64,000 bases of DNA from Pirellulales bacterium (GTDB lineage Bacteria > Planctomycetota > Planctomycetia > Pirellulales > JAEUIK01). Position numbers and translations under genes: made by a program. This document shows positions 17,639 to 26,915 of this stretch, piece after piece (position 1 is the stretch's first letter; the number at the start of each line of letters is the position of its first letter). The DNA lies in assembly GCA_019694455.1 (NCBI GenBank), contig JAIBBY010000023.1:1-64000 (forward strand), written 5' to 3'. Under the pieces are notes generated by a model that saw only the letters and a list, made by a program, of their open reading frames with translations, had not been told where the DNA came from and did not search any database.

Positions 17639-20068
17639 TTACAGCACGCTGGGCGCCGGGTCGCGGCGGCGATGCGGGTTGTCGGCCTTCGCGTGCGGCG
17701 GCAGCGCCACCTTGGCCGGCGCCGGCTGCTTGGCCGGTCGAATGCCGCGCTCGAACAACCGGCCCAGCGGCCCCGCCAGCAGGGCGGGCATCAGTAGCAA
17801 GTTGCCCGGCAATGCAGCCGTGAGCAGCGTAAGCATCATAAAGCCAAACCGCTGCGTCGGCGTGAAGGGGCTAAAGGCGAAGACCGAAAGCCCCAGACCG
17901 ATCACGCCCCAGCTTTGATACATGGCTCGGCCGCAACCCTTGTAGGCTAGCATCACCGCCTCATTACGCGAGAGGCCATCGGCGATGCCGCGACGGAACC
18001 AGAGCATGAAGTGAACCACGTCGTCGACCGTCACGCCGAGCGCCACGGCCGGCGTCATCACCGTGCCCACATCGACCACGATGTCCCACCAGCCCATCAG
18101 GCCAAATACGATGAGCGCGGGAAAGATGCTGGTGATGGTGAGCAGGATGCCGGCCGACATACTGCGAACGGCAATGATCATAACCAGGATGATGAGCACC
18201 AGGTCGGAGACGAAGCCGGTCACCAGACCATCGAGCAACGAGGTTTGCGCCTTGTAAACGATTGGCACCAATCCGGTGTAAACCACATCGATGTTGGGCC
18301 GGGCCGCGGCGTCGGCCGCCAGCGCCACGCCCCCAGCGGGGGGCGCTTGCGCGAGTTTGGTCTCCTGTTCGGAGACGATCGGCTCCACCTCTTGCTTGAG
18401 CACGTCGATGAACTGGGCGTAGTCGACGTTCTTGAGCGCCCCGACGCGGGCGCTGATCCGCCACAACAGCGCGTCGGGCGTCTCGCGCAGATAGTCGCCG
18501 GCAAGGAACTCGTCGATATTCTTCGTCAAGCGTTTATTGAGGACCGGGTCTTCCACCCGACCAACGATCGGTATCCGCCGCGTGCGACTGCGCAGCGAGG
18601 GGCCAAAGGTGACGGTCGAAAGCGAACTACCGACCTCGGGAATTTCGTTCACCTTGGTCTGCACGCGGTCGATCAGACGCATTTGGTCGAGCAGCGACAG
18701 GCCGGAGTCCTTGGGAACACTGAGCACAATTTCGACCGGCACCAGTTCGCCAAGGTTCTTTTCCAGCCAGGTGTAGTCGTTGAGGATCGGCGCGCCCTTC
18801 TGAAAGAAGCGCATCATGCTGACCGAGGTCTTGATATGGACCAGTCCATAAGCGCACATGGCCATCACCAGCAGCGTGGCCACCGAAACCAGGTTGTGAT
18901 GCCGCACCACGCGCTCCGCCATGCGCCACCAGAAGCGCGAAAACACCGTCTCCGCGGGCTCGCCTTCTTGCTTTTTCGGCACACGGATTGGCCACATCTC
19001 CAGCCCGGCCGGCAAGAACAAAAACAACAGCAGCAAGCTCACCACCACGCCAATGGCCGAGAAGATGCCGAATAGTTGAATCGGCACCAGTTCGCTCATG
19101 CAGAGCGACACCAGGCCCACCGCAGTAGTGACTGTGGCCAGACTGAGCGGCAGCCAGGCGTGCTGGATGGCGTGCAGCGCCGCGTTCTTTGTGCCATGCT
19201 CGGCCACGGTGTCGCGATAATAATTCGCCAAGTGAATCGCGCCGGAGGTCGCCGTCACGTACACCAGCGACGGCATCGACAGCAAGATGGCGTTCATCGG
19301 GGTGCCCGAGTAATACACGATGGCCATGCTGATGATGATCGAGTAGATGCCGGTGAACATCACCAGCGCCACCAGGCGCTTACTGCGCAGCGACCACCAC
19401 GACACCAATAGGCCAATGGCGCCCGACATCAGCGCCAAGCGCACCAGCGTGCTCTCGCCCGCCTTGTCGATGGCGGCGTTATCGACGGGCGGGCCCCCCA
19501 TGTGCAGGTTGGCGGCGGGGATGGCGCATTCGCTCACCGCCACATCTTCGATCTTGTCGACCGCCTTGCGAGCGTTCTCAGAGCCATAGGCCGAGAGGGT
19601 CAAGACGATGCAGGTGGTCTCCTTGTCGGGACCGACCAGCGACCCAACCAGCCGATCGCGCGCCTCTTCGTAGCTGAGCGACTCGATCTTTTCGGTCATC
19701 TCGGCGATCGAGTCGGGCCCGGTCATCACCCGCGAAAAGTACGACTGGTGCGCCTCGCCGTCGTCGTCGGCGGCGACGGCGTGGGCCTTGGCCCGCAACT
19801 TGGTCGCCATCAGTTCCAGCCGGGGGTCGTCCAGCGTGCAGCCGTCCCAACTCACCAGCACGAACTCTTCGTTCTGAAAGTGCTTCTGAAACCGCTCGTA
19901 GACCTGCGTTTCTTCGTACCGCGCCGGCAGCCACTGCTTCACGTCGTTCTTGTTGCTCAACAGGGCCCGGCGAGCCCCCGCCAACGAGATGGGCAGCAAA
20001 AAGAAGACGACCAGCATGATCGTCAGGCCGTAGCGCGAGTAAAAAGAGTGCTTGGCGGGGGAATTCAT
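17639..20068 (-). CDS. MMPL/RND superfamily transporter
   Basis: 809 residues with the doubled RND plan: one N-terminal TM helix (SRYGLTIMLVVFFLLPISLAG), a large periplasmic loop, five TM helices around residues 230-385, then a second set with the same order. The signature MMPL segments are seen: YSIIISMAIVYYSGTPMNAILLSMPSLVYVTATSGAIHLANYY and the C-terminal MTPAVALGVTVDDVVHFMLWFRR with conserved acidic residues for proton flow. It is likely a proton-driven exporter of lipids or hydrophobic compounds. The ATG at 20068 is used because the upstream open frame lacks membrane character; the ribosome binding site is weak. A basic, Pro-rich tail of about 30 residues follows the last helix. Confidence 0.9.
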   Translation of the reverse strand: MNSPAKHSFYSRYGLTIMLVVFFLLPISLAGARRALLSNKNDVKQWLPARYEETQVYERFQKHFQNEEFVLVSWDGCTLDDPRLELMATKLRAKAHAVAADDDGEAHQSYFSRVMTGPDSIAEMTEKIESLSYEEARDRLVGSLVGPDKETTCIVLTLSAYGSENARKAVDKIEDVAVSECAIPAANLHMGGPPVDNAAIDKAGESTLVRLALMSGAIGLLVSWWSLRSKRLVALVMFTGIYSIIISMAIVYYSGTPMNAILLSMPSLVYVTATSGAIHLANYYRDTVAEHGTKNAALHAIQHAWLPLSLATVTTAVGLVSLCMSELVPIQLFGIFSAIGVVVSLLLLFLFLPAGLEMWPIRVPKKQEGEPAETVFSRFWWRMAERVVRHHNLVSVATLLVMAMCAYGLVHIKTSVSMMRFFQKGAPILNDYTWLEKNLGELVPVEIVLSVPKDSGLSLLDQMRLIDRVQTKVNEIPEVGSSLSTVTFGPSLRSRTRRIPIVGRVEDPVLNKRLTKNIDEFLAGDYLRETPDALLWRISARVGALKNVDYAQFIDVLKQEVEPIVSEQETKLAQAPPAGGVALAADAAARPNIDVVYTGLVPIVYKAQTSLLDGLVTGFVSDLVLIILVMIIAVRSMSAGILLTITSIFPALIVFGLMGWWDIVVDVGTVMTPAVALGVTVDDVVHFMLWFRRGIADGLSRNEAVMLAYKGCGRAMYQSWGVIGLGLSVFAFSPFTPTQRFGFMMLTLLTAALPGNLLLMPALLAGPLGRLFERGIRPAKQPAPAKVALPPHAKADNPHRRRDPAPSVL

Positions 20069-20461
20069 TGCGAGTGACCCACGGTCCAGGAGGGACTGCT
20101 CATTTGCGGCGCCGGGGCCCTTGCGATGGCGACAACTCGCCAAGCGGCCCTGTAGGCCTAAGCGCCGTTTGGGCAACGTATGTTACCGGCGCCGCCTACA
20201 AGCGGGTAGTTCAACCCATGCTAGCGAGACAGCACGATCCATACCAGCGATGCTCTCGATAAATCCAGCTAGCACTTGCAGTTATCGCGACGAGCAAATT
20301 ACCCAGTCGTTACAGGCGAAAGAGGCAACCTGCGGTTGTGTGTGATTTCTCATCGCAATAGCGCCAACCTGGCGCAAAAGTCTTGCCGATGTAAGACGCG
20401 GGGGGCTCTGCCCCCAGCCAACGCGGTAGGGCACCGTTCATCGTCGCCAGGGATGGGTCTG
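20069..20461. other. Divergent intergenic region with G5/C5 hairpin
   Basis: About 390 bases between the transporter and the zinc-ribbon gene. The frame of the zinc-ribbon gene is open through it, but the translation is not protein-like. It holds a perfect hairpin GGGGGC-TCT-GCCCCC at 20401-20415, about 50 bases before the zinc-ribbon start. Confidence 0.45.
20401..20415. repeat. GGGGGCTCTGCCCCC hairpin
   Basis: A perfect 6-bp G/C stem with a TCT loop. Elements like this are, from memory, dispersed in planctomycete genomes; only one copy is seen in the window, so the repeat nature is not shown here. It might fold in the 5' leader of the zinc-ribbon gene. Confidence 0.35.
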
Positions 20462-21142
20462 ATGTTCTGCTCCGAATGTGGAAAACCGGCTCGCGGCAAG
20501 TTCTGCTCCCACTGCGGCGCGCCGCTCTTGGACGCCGCTTCTGGCGACTCCGGCGAAAAACTTGCCCTGCTCGATCTGGTGCCGGTCGAAGTCTTGCCCG
20601 ACTGGGAGAGCGAAATTCGCTATGAAGCGATTTTGCAGTTTCCCGGGGTCCGCGCCGCGATCGAGCGACACGCCGCGCAAGCGCCCAAGCAGATGACGGG
20701 CGAGCAATTCTTGGCGCTGGCCGACAAGATCGTGCCGCTCGGCGTTTCGATGGAGGGGGTGGCGGGGGTCGCCAACGCCTTCTTCAAACGGCTGGGCGTG
20801 CAGACGGGCAAAGATCGCGCGCGGCAGGTCGCCGCGCCGGCCAGCCAGACGATCGTGCGTGTGCTCTGCTCGTTGGCCCGCCGCGGCCAGGCGCTGCGCC
20901 AGGTGACTCAGGCCGAAGATGGTTGCCTGATCGAAGCGGCGCTGCCATCCGATCTCTTTGCGCTCGAAGGCGACCTGTTGATCACCGTGCGCCGTTACGG
21001 ACCCGCCGCCTCGGTCGCGGCCACTGCCCGCATCGGCGGGCAATGGTTTGACTGGGGCAAGAGCAATCGCTGCCTGGATCAACTCTTTGCCGATCTCGAA
21101 TGCGACGTGCTGGCCGGGTTCGCGCTGGGCCGGGCGGCCTGA
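20462..21142 (+). CDS. Zinc-ribbon protein of unknown function
   Basis: 226 residues. The N-terminus is a treble-clef zinc ribbon: CSECGKPARGKFCSHCG, two CxxC pairs at about residues 3-6 and 15-18. The rest is helical, then beta-rich, with DLVPVEVLPDWESEIRYEAILQFPGVRAAIERHA and later IVRVLCSLARRG and GDLLITVRRYG. No membrane segment is seen. It could be a regulatory or scaffold protein; no enzyme motif was found. The start at 20462 is favoured since AGGG lies 9 bases before it, while the in-frame ATG at 20453 touches that motif. It stands alone on the plus strand. Confidence 0.8.
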   Translation: MFCSECGKPARGKFCSHCGAPLLDAASGDSGEKLALLDLVPVEVLPDWESEIRYEAILQFPGVRAAIERHAAQAPKQMTGEQFLALADKIVPLGVSMEGVAGVANAFFKRLGVQTGKDRARQVAAPASQTIVRVLCSLARRGQALRQVTQAEDGCLIEAALPSDLFALEGDLLITVRRYGPAASVAATARIGGQWFDWGKSNRCLDQLFADLECDVLAGFALGRAA

Positions 21143-21303
21143 AGTCGGCGCGGGGCGATCGCGGCGGGAACAAACGCCGGCAGGCTTCCAACTCCGCGGA
21201 AGTTCCTGGGTGGCGCTTCCAGCCAGTTGACTCTACGCTTACGGATGTGTCGACTTGCTAGCGCGCGATTCAATAGCGCGGAAGATGCCCCCTGAGACAA
21301 TCC

Positions 21304-21705
21304 ATGCTTGAGCCTCCAGGGAATGCTGTAACCCTCGCATACTCAGATATGGCTTTTTCGGCAGCAGCATTGACCGTGAATGTCATGTTCTTTGTGTCGC
21401 TGATCTTCTGGACGCTGCGTGCCCGAACGCCGTTCTTGACTGGCTGCGGATTCTTTCTGTCGCACACATTGGTAGGGTTGGTCTGTCTGCCATTCATCCT
21501 GTCGGTCCGGGGCGAGCAGCGATGGCTGTATTCGATGTCTCTGTGGCTGATTGACCTGCCGATACTGCCGCTTATCGCGTACTACGGTGAGAAGCGAGAA
21601 GTGCTGAAACTAGCGGCCGGCTACATCGTCATCGGTGGCGGCGTTTATGCGGTTTTCGGCTTCGTCGTGGGCTTGATCCGGGATTTCATGCGTCGCCGCC
21701 ACTAA
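21304..21705 (+). CDS. Small integral membrane protein, unknown
   Basis: 133 residues with four probable TM helices: around 17-37 (FSAAALTVNVMFFVSLIFW), 44-65 (FLTGCGFFLSHTLVGLVCLPFIL), 75-92 (YSMSLWLIDLPILPLIAYY) and 100-125 (AAGYIVIGGGVYAVFGFVVGLI), ending in RRRH. The regular hydrophobic spacing supports a real gene. No family was recognised. Starts at 21304 or 21349 are both possible and neither has a strong ribosome binding site. Codon use looks slightly lower in GC than that of the neighbours. Confidence 0.6.
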   Translation: MLEPPGNAVTLAYSDMAFSAAALTVNVMFFVSLIFWTLRARTPFLTGCGFFLSHTLVGLVCLPFILSVRGEQRWLYSMSLWLIDLPILPLIAYYGEKREVLKLAAGYIVIGGGVYAVFGFVVGLIRDFMRRRH

Positions 21706-21710
21706 GAACA

Positions 21711-21724
21711 GCCGCCCGGGCGGC
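21711..21724. terminator. GC-rich palindrome after the small membrane gene
   Basis: GCCGCCCGGGCGGC, a perfect 14-base palindrome 5 bases after the stop at 21705 and between two convergent genes. There is no T-run, so termination is only a guess from position. Confidence 0.35.
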
Positions 21725-21817
21725 CGAGAGAATGAGGTGGACCCCAAGTGTTGGACAGAAACTGGGGTTGGATTCGTTTCGCTGGCGACGAGGGGCTAGG
21801 CGTCGTAGCGCCGCCCT

Positions 21818-23212
21818 CTACCAGAAGAACTCGGCGCCGAGGGAGGGGCCGGTGAGGAACGTCGAGCCCGAGTGGTCGAGATTGGCGGGCTGATTGCCGG
21901 TCTTGGGCGTGACCTGCAAGGGGGCGAGCGCCAGTCCCGTCACCCACAGAAAGTCGTAGGCGGCGCGCAGGTTCATGTTGGGTCGCACGTGCCACACGCC
22001 GGTAAAGCCAAACTCGCCGACGAAGGCGAACTTGGTGATCGCGTCGCCAAAGGCGCGCGACGGCAGGGTGGCGCCTTCCAGGTCGGAAGCGGTGATTACG
22101 CTGGTCTGGCTGGCGCGATTGCCAAACAGGCCGATCTTGCCGCGCGCTCCCAGGTTGAAGCGGCAATACTGCTGCACCATGTCGCCGCCGATCTGAAAGC
22201 CGAACAGATTGTTCGTGGTGCGTACGCGGTAATCGCCGCGGGCCAGCACATCGGAGTCGATGCCGCCGTTGGCGTCGTACAGGACGTGTCTGCCTTGCGC
22301 GTGAAAGCCAAAGGCCTCGTTGATCGTGATGTAGCGAAAGCCGGCCAAGAACGACGGCGTGAAGCCGGGCGTGCAGCGCTTTTCCCAACTGTTGTTGGGC
22401 AGCGCCACCAGGCTGTCGCGCCCCAGCGAGCGGCGCACCCGCCACACCGCCTCGTAGTTGTTGAAGTCGGACGAGTACTCGGCGCGCTGCAGGTTGGTGA
22501 AGTTGAACCCGCCGACGCCGTTGGGAAAGAACGTGATCAGATCGCCCAACGTGATGATCGGATTGCCGGTGAAGGGATTGACCGTGGTGGTGCTGCCGCC
22601 GCGCACCTGATGCGAGGCGTCGAAATCGAACGGCCCCAGATAACTGAACTCCAGCGTATGCACCCGCTTGACGAAGTCGGTCCCCAAGAACCGTCCCACC
22701 GTCAACCGTGTCCCCACCGAATAACCAAAGTCGAGATCGCGCGTCGATTGATCCACGGTGCGCACCAGGATCTGCTGGTTGTTGATCACCACGGTGCGCT
22801 CGGTGCCCGACAGATTCACGGGTCGCCCGCTGCTGCGCTCCAGGGCCACCACGTCGGTGTAGGCGAACCAGGTGGGGCGCAGGCCGCCACCACCGCAGGC
22901 GCCGCAGCCGGCGGGTCCGCAACCAGGCCGCGTGCAGCCCCGGCAATAGGGGGGCGTTTGCCCTTGGTCGTAAGCGATGGGGTCGGTGCTGTAGGCGCCG
23001 ATCAACTGTCCCTCGTCGGGCCAGAGGATGGTGCTCTGCGCGTCGTCGGCAGGGGTAGGGTATTCCGCCCCCCACTCGTCGACCACCATGCCGTCTTGGG
23101 GCGTTTGATCGAGCCAGACGCCGAGGTCTTCGGCCTCGTCGGCCCAACTGGCGCGCGCGCCGGTCATGCCGATCGCCACAAGCAGCAGAATCTGGAGCCA
23201 ACGAGCACGCAC
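21818..23212 (-). CDS. BBP7-family outer-membrane beta-barrel protein
   Basis: 464 residues. A signal peptide (RARWLQILLLVAIGMTGARASWA) is followed by a Cys/Gly-rich stretch (CRGCTRPGCGPAGCGACGGGG) and then FAYTDVVALERSSGRPVNLS, which opens the BBP7 family barrel known mainly from planctomycetes. Strand-rich segments follow, such as DLDFGYSVGTRLTVGRFLG, AEYSSDFNNYEAVWR, FLAGFRYITINEAFGF and NNLFGFQIGGDMVQQ; the last residue is a terminal aromatic (AEFFW), as in many outer-membrane barrels. A GTG at 23212 is chosen because GGAG lies 10 bases upstream and it opens the signal peptide; the open frame continues to a TTG at 23251. The cargo, if any, is unknown. Confidence 0.88.
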   Translation of the reverse strand: MRARWLQILLLVAIGMTGARASWADEAEDLGVWLDQTPQDGMVVDEWGAEYPTPADDAQSTILWPDEGQLIGAYSTDPIAYDQGQTPPYCRGCTRPGCGPAGCGACGGGGLRPTWFAYTDVVALERSSGRPVNLSGTERTVVINNQQILVRTVDQSTRDLDFGYSVGTRLTVGRFLGTDFVKRVHTLEFSYLGPFDFDASHQVRGGSTTTVNPFTGNPIITLGDLITFFPNGVGGFNFTNLQRAEYSSDFNNYEAVWRVRRSLGRDSLVALPNNSWEKRCTPGFTPSFLAGFRYITINEAFGFHAQGRHVLYDANGGIDSDVLARGDYRVRTTNNLFGFQIGGDMVQQYCRFNLGARGKIGLFGNRASQTSVITASDLEGATLPSRAFGDAITKFAFVGEFGFTGVWHVRPNMNLRAAYDFLWVTGLALAPLQVTPKTGNQPANLDHSGSTFLTGPSLGAEFFW

Positions 23213-23553
23213 GGGGGACAATCTCCGCAAAACCACGCCGGCCCAGACCAAGGCAAGACACCCCGCCCGCGCGCCGGCGCATGTTCATCTTTGCTAATCG
23301 GAACGCTCGGGCGCGGCACAACACAAATAACCGCTAGAATCGGCACGGTTTGCCACGTCAATCGCAAGCGCTTCCGGGCCGCTCGCCGCAGCTTGCCCAA
23401 TTTGCCAATCGTTGGCGTGGCGCGCCACAAGGGGTACTATCGCAAGGGAGGCGGGTAAAAAAACCGGCGGCAAATTCAAGAGATAAGCTAGCGATTGCTT
23501 GGCGCGCGATTCGTGCTGGCAGGACATCGATAGGAATAGGAGAACTAGCGACC
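23213..23553. other. Divergent intergenic region
   Basis: About 340 bases between the BBP7 gene and transaldolase. It should hold both promoters. A short A-run lies near 23456-23462. The transaldolase frame is open through part of it, but the translation is not protein-like. Confidence 0.4.
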
Positions 23554-24606
23554 ATGACTTCCCCTTTGCGTTCGCTCATCGCCTGCGGCACCAAGCTGTG
23601 GCTCGATTCGATCGACCCCGAACTGGTCGCCAGCAATCGCGCCTGGGGCGCCACGGGCGCCACCTCGAATCCGATCATCATCGCCAACCTGCTTAAGACG
23701 GGGCGCTTTGACGACGATCTGGCGTCGCTCGCGCGGAACGGACTGAGCGACGAAGATATTGCCTGGCAGGTGACCGATCGACTGGTGAAGCGCGCGCAAG
23801 AAGTCTTTCTGCCCGCGTGGAAAGAAACGAATGGCAACGACGGCTATGTGAGCTTTGAGCTGGATCCCTTGCTGGAAGACCCGAGCGCGAATTTGCCGCA
23901 CGCCACGCGCGTCGAGCGGTATGTGGCGCTGGGCAAGCAGTGGTCGGCGGGTCAACAGAACCGCATGATCAAAGTCCCCGCCACGCCCGCCGGTTTGGAC
24001 GCGCTGGAGGCGCTGGCCGCGGCCGGGGTCACGATCAACGTGACGCTCATCTTCACCGATCGGCAGTATCGCATCGCGCGCGACTCCATTTGGCGCGGCG
24101 CCCAGAAGCGTAAGAGTCTGGACGGGTTCAAGAGTGTCTACAGCATCTTTGTCTCGCGGCTCGACGTGTACACCGAGAAGGCCGTGCCGCAATTGACCGC
24201 CGCGCAAGGCCAGGTGGGCATCGTCAACGCCAAACGCATTTGGCGCGAGAACCAGGACTTTTGGGCCGATAAGAAAACGCCGCTGGCGCAAGAAATGATC
24301 TTTGCCAGCACCGGCACGAAGAAGCCCGAAGACCCGCCGTGGAAATATGTCGAGGCCCTGGCCGGCAGCGACATCGAGACCAATCCGCCGGAAACCAACG
24401 ACGCCTACGAGGCGAGCGGACGAACCGCCACACGGCAGGTCGACCAGTTGCCGGCGGCCAACGTGCTGGCGGAGGTCGACCGCCTGGTCGACATGGGCAA
24501 GCTGGAAGAAACGCTGATGCGCGAAGGCATCCAAAAATTCGCCGACCCGCAAAAGGGGCTTCTCAAGCTGATCGCCGAAAAGCGCTCGCAACTGGCCGCT
24601 CGCTGA
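23554..24606 (+). CDS. tal: Transaldolase
   Basis: 350 residues. It transfers a dihydroxyacetone unit between sugar phosphates in the non-oxidative pentose phosphate pathway. Motifs seen are GATSNPIII (37-43), the Schiff-base lysine in [14 protein letters not shown] (Lys140) and [15 protein letters not shown], then SRLDVY and AKRIW. The C-terminal part has [19 protein letters not shown] and a typical NTxPxxT-like segment with Asn/Pro ([12 protein letters not shown]). The size fits the longer transaldolases of the TalB/Tal family found in actinobacteria and planctomycetes. The ATG at 23554 follows GGAATAGGAGAAC; a longer open frame upstream is not protein-like. Confidence 0.93.
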   Translation: MTSPLRSLIACGTKLWLDSIDPELVASNRAWGATGATSNPIIIANLLKTGRFDDDLASLARNGLSDEDIAWQVTDRLVKRAQEVFLPAWKETNGNDGYVSFELDPLLEDPSANLPHATRVERYVALGKQWSAGQQNRMIKVPATPAGLDALEALAAAGVTINVTLIFTDRQYRIARDSIWRGAQKRKSLDGFKSVYSIFVSRLDVYTEKAVPQLTAAQGQVGIVNAKRIWRENQDFWADKKTPLAQEMIFASTGTKKPEDPPWKYVEALAGSDIETNPPETNDAYEASGRTATRQVDQLPAANVLAEVDRLVDMGKLEETLMREGIQKFADPQKGLLKLIAEKRSQLAAR

Positions 24607-24624
24607 CACGCGGCTTGGCCCCTT

Positions 24625-24654
24625 TTGTCGCCGGGCCACCGCATTTGGTACAAT
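24625..24654 (+). promoter_or_regulatory. Candidate sigma-70 promoter for the TPR-ribD operon
   Basis: TTGTCG at 24625-24630 and TACAAT at 24649-24654 with an 18-base spacer, giving a leader of about 115 bases before the ATG at 24775. The -10 box differs from consensus by one base and the -35 box by two. This is by eye only. Confidence 0.4.
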
Positions 24655-24774
24655 CCGCCGCAGGCCAATTTTGCGGACTGGCCGCCCGCGGCGCTCGCGC
24701 GCCGCTTGTTGTAGCTGTATCCCGCGGCGCGACTCCCCTGGGGCTCGCGCCGTTTCTGTTGAGAAAGCGATTTC

Positions 24775-26910
24775 ATGCCCATCGATTCCTACTCGCCGTG
24801 TCCCGGCGGATTCGATAAGAAAGTCAAATTCTGCTGCGCCGATCTGGTACATGATCTGGACAAGCTGTCGCGCATGATCGAGGGGGACCAACGCGTGGCG
24901 GCGCTGGAGTCGATCGCCAAGATCGAAGCCAAGCATCCCAATCGCGCCTGCCTGATGGCGCTGAAGTGCTCCGTACTCGCCGCCGGTCAGCGCGAGGACG
25001 ACTTACAACAGGCGGTTGGGCAATTCGTGGCCGCGCACCCCACCAACCCGGTGGCTTTGGCCGAGTCGGCTCTGTTCGCCGCCCGCGACAAGGGACAGGA
25101 GGCTGGCATCGGCCTGCTGCAAGACGCGCTGGAGCGGGTGGATCGCAATATTCCGGTCCAACTTTACGACGCGCTGGGCGGCATGGCGATGGCGGCGATT
25201 TCCAGCGGGCGGCCGGCCGCCGCGCTGGCGCACTTGATCCTGCAAAACAGCCTCGATCCCGACGACAAAGCGCCCGTCCAGATGTTGACGCAACTACTCA
25301 ACTCGCCGCAGTTGCCGCTGTTGCTCAAGGATCACCGCAAGCTGGTCCCCGCGCCCGCCGATGCCAGTTGGGCTCCGCAGTTCGATAAGATCATGGTCGA
25401 AGCGATCGGCGGGCGCTGGCGTCGCGCCGCGGCGCAACTGGTCGATCTGGCGGGGCGCAACGCCAATCCGCCCGTCGTCTGGCAAAACATCGCCATGCTG
25501 CGATCGTGGTTGGGCGAGAACGCCGCAGCCGTGGGCGCGCTGCGGTTTCTTACCAGTTTGGACATTCCGTACGATCAGGCGGTCGAGGCCGAGGCGCTAG
25601 CGCAACTGCTCGAACCGGTCGACAACCTGCACAACCTTGATATCGTGGCCACCACCTATCCGGTGCTCGACGCCGAGCGCCTGGGCGAGTTGTTGGCTTC
25701 GGCCGATGTGGCCGTGGCGGCGCCGATCGATGAGGAACGCTTTGCCGCCGAAGACGACAATCCGCCACCCCGCGCGGCGTACCTCCTGCTAGATCGTCCG
25801 CACGTCAAGAACGACACTCCCTCGCTCGGGTTGGCCGATATTCCCCGGGCGTTGGCCACGGCGCTGCTCTTTGGCAAACAAACCGACCGCGAGGCGCGTT
25901 TGGAGCTGATCGCCTGTCGCGACGCGCAGTTCTCCGCGGCGCACGAGGCGCTGGCTCAAATCGCGGATGGCGCTATCGGTCCCGCCGGCGACGAGGAAGT
26001 GCTGGACAAGATACCCATGATCCGGCACGCCTTGGCGCCGCAATGGCGGCTGCCGGACGACATTAGTCTCACGCGGTTTCAAGAACTGACGCGCGACTTT
26101 CAGCAGCACAATCTGTACGAGCGCTGGCCACGGCTGCCGCTGCCGGTGCTCGACAACAAGACTCCGCTGGCCGTGAAGGGAGACCCCAAGTATCGGCTCC
26201 GGCTGGCGGCGCTGGCGCTGCTCTTGGAGCTATCGGCTCAAGGAGACGGCGACGACTTTGACTTTGGCCGCCTGCGCGAGGAGTTGGGGTTGCCTCCGGT
26301 CGAACCGATTGACCTTGCCACAGTCGATATTGAAGCGCTGCCGATGGCGCGGTTTCCGCGGCTCGATCTGGCCAAGCTCAGCGATGAGCAATTGGTGCAG
26401 GTTTATAGTCGGGTCGTGATGATGAACTATCGCCTGTTGTTGTCACGCGCCGGTCGTGAGATTCTGGCGCGCCCCTCGCTCGGCGAGCGCTACGACCTGT
26501 CCCCCATTTATCGCACCCTGGCCCTCAACGTCGGTCCGACCGACGAAGGATTGCGCTGGGTCGACGAGGGGCGCCAATGGGCCGCCGGCAAAGGTCAATC
26601 GTGCGCACCCTGGGATCTGGAAGAGTTGGGGCTGCGCTTGCAGCGCGGCGAAGAGCAAGAAGCAGTGCGCCTGCTCGACCACATCGCGCGCCAACATGGC
26701 AACGAGCCGGGCGTGCGCGCGGCGCTGGGCAATTTGTTGCAAATGGCGGGCATCGCTCCACCTGGCGGCGTGCCGAGAGGACGGATGCCGACCGACGAAT
26801 CGACCATTGCCGCCACGGCCGCTCCGGTTGATCCGGGGCGCATTTGGACTCCCGAGGGAGAAGCGGGAGGCGCGCAAAAATCGAAGCTCTGGGTTCCGGG
26901 AATGGACTAG
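24775..26910 (+). CDS. TPR-like protein with an N-terminal SEC-C-like cysteine motif
   Basis: 711 residues. The start CPGGFDKKVKFCC (Cys9, Cys20, Cys21) is a degenerate version of the SEC-C zinc motif (CPCGSGKKYKxCC). It is followed by helical repeats resembling TPRs from about residue 40 to 300 (DQRVAALESIAKIEAKHPNRACLMALKC, VAALEWLA-like pairs, FLTSLDIPYDQAVEAEAL), a middle part with DIPRALATALLFGKQTDREARLELI, and a tail ending KLWVPGMD. The protein is probably cytoplasmic and mediates protein contacts. The stop is 5 bases before ribD, so the genes form an operon. The role is unknown and a link with riboflavin is not implied. Confidence 0.85.
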   Translation: MPIDSYSPCPGGFDKKVKFCCADLVHDLDKLSRMIEGDQRVAALESIAKIEAKHPNRACLMALKCSVLAAGQREDDLQQAVGQFVAAHPTNPVALAESALFAARDKGQEAGIGLLQDALERVDRNIPVQLYDALGGMAMAAISSGRPAAALAHLILQNSLDPDDKAPVQMLTQLLNSPQLPLLLKDHRKLVPAPADASWAPQFDKIMVEAIGGRWRRAAAQLVDLAGRNANPPVVWQNIAMLRSWLGENAAAVGALRFLTSLDIPYDQAVEAEALAQLLEPVDNLHNLDIVATTYPVLDAERLGELLASADVAVAAPIDEERFAAEDDNPPPRAAYLLLDRPHVKNDTPSLGLADIPRALATALLFGKQTDREARLELIACRDAQFSAAHEALAQIADGAIGPAGDEEVLDKIPMIRHALAPQWRLPDDISLTRFQELTRDFQQHNLYERWPRLPLPVLDNKTPLAVKGDPKYRLRLAALALLLELSAQGDGDDFDFGRLREELGLPPVEPIDLATVDIEALPMARFPRLDLAKLSDEQLVQVYSRVVMMNYRLLLSRAGREILARPSLGERYDLSPIYRTLALNVGPTDEGLRWVDEGRQWAAGKGQSCAPWDLEELGLRLQRGEEQEAVRLLDHIARQHGNEPGVRAALGNLLQMAGIAPPGGVPRGRMPTDESTIAATAAPVDPGRIWTPEGEAGGAQKSKLWVPGMD

Positions 26911-26915
26911 GCGCC

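Noticed and set aside
18011-19075. A 354-residue plus-strand frame inside the transporter gene
   Set aside because: His/Arg-rich composition is typical of the antisense frame of a membrane protein; the MMPL frame on the other strand is clearly coding.
21872-23458. A 528-residue plus-strand frame opposite the BBP7 gene
   Set aside because: It is antisense to a gene with a signal peptide and barrel features, and it has no recognised motif or ribosome binding site.
24775-24840. N-terminal cysteines of the TPR protein as a canonical SEC-C motif
   Set aside because: The first two cysteines of CPCGS are reduced to one (CPGGF), so zinc binding is doubtful; reported only as SEC-C-like.
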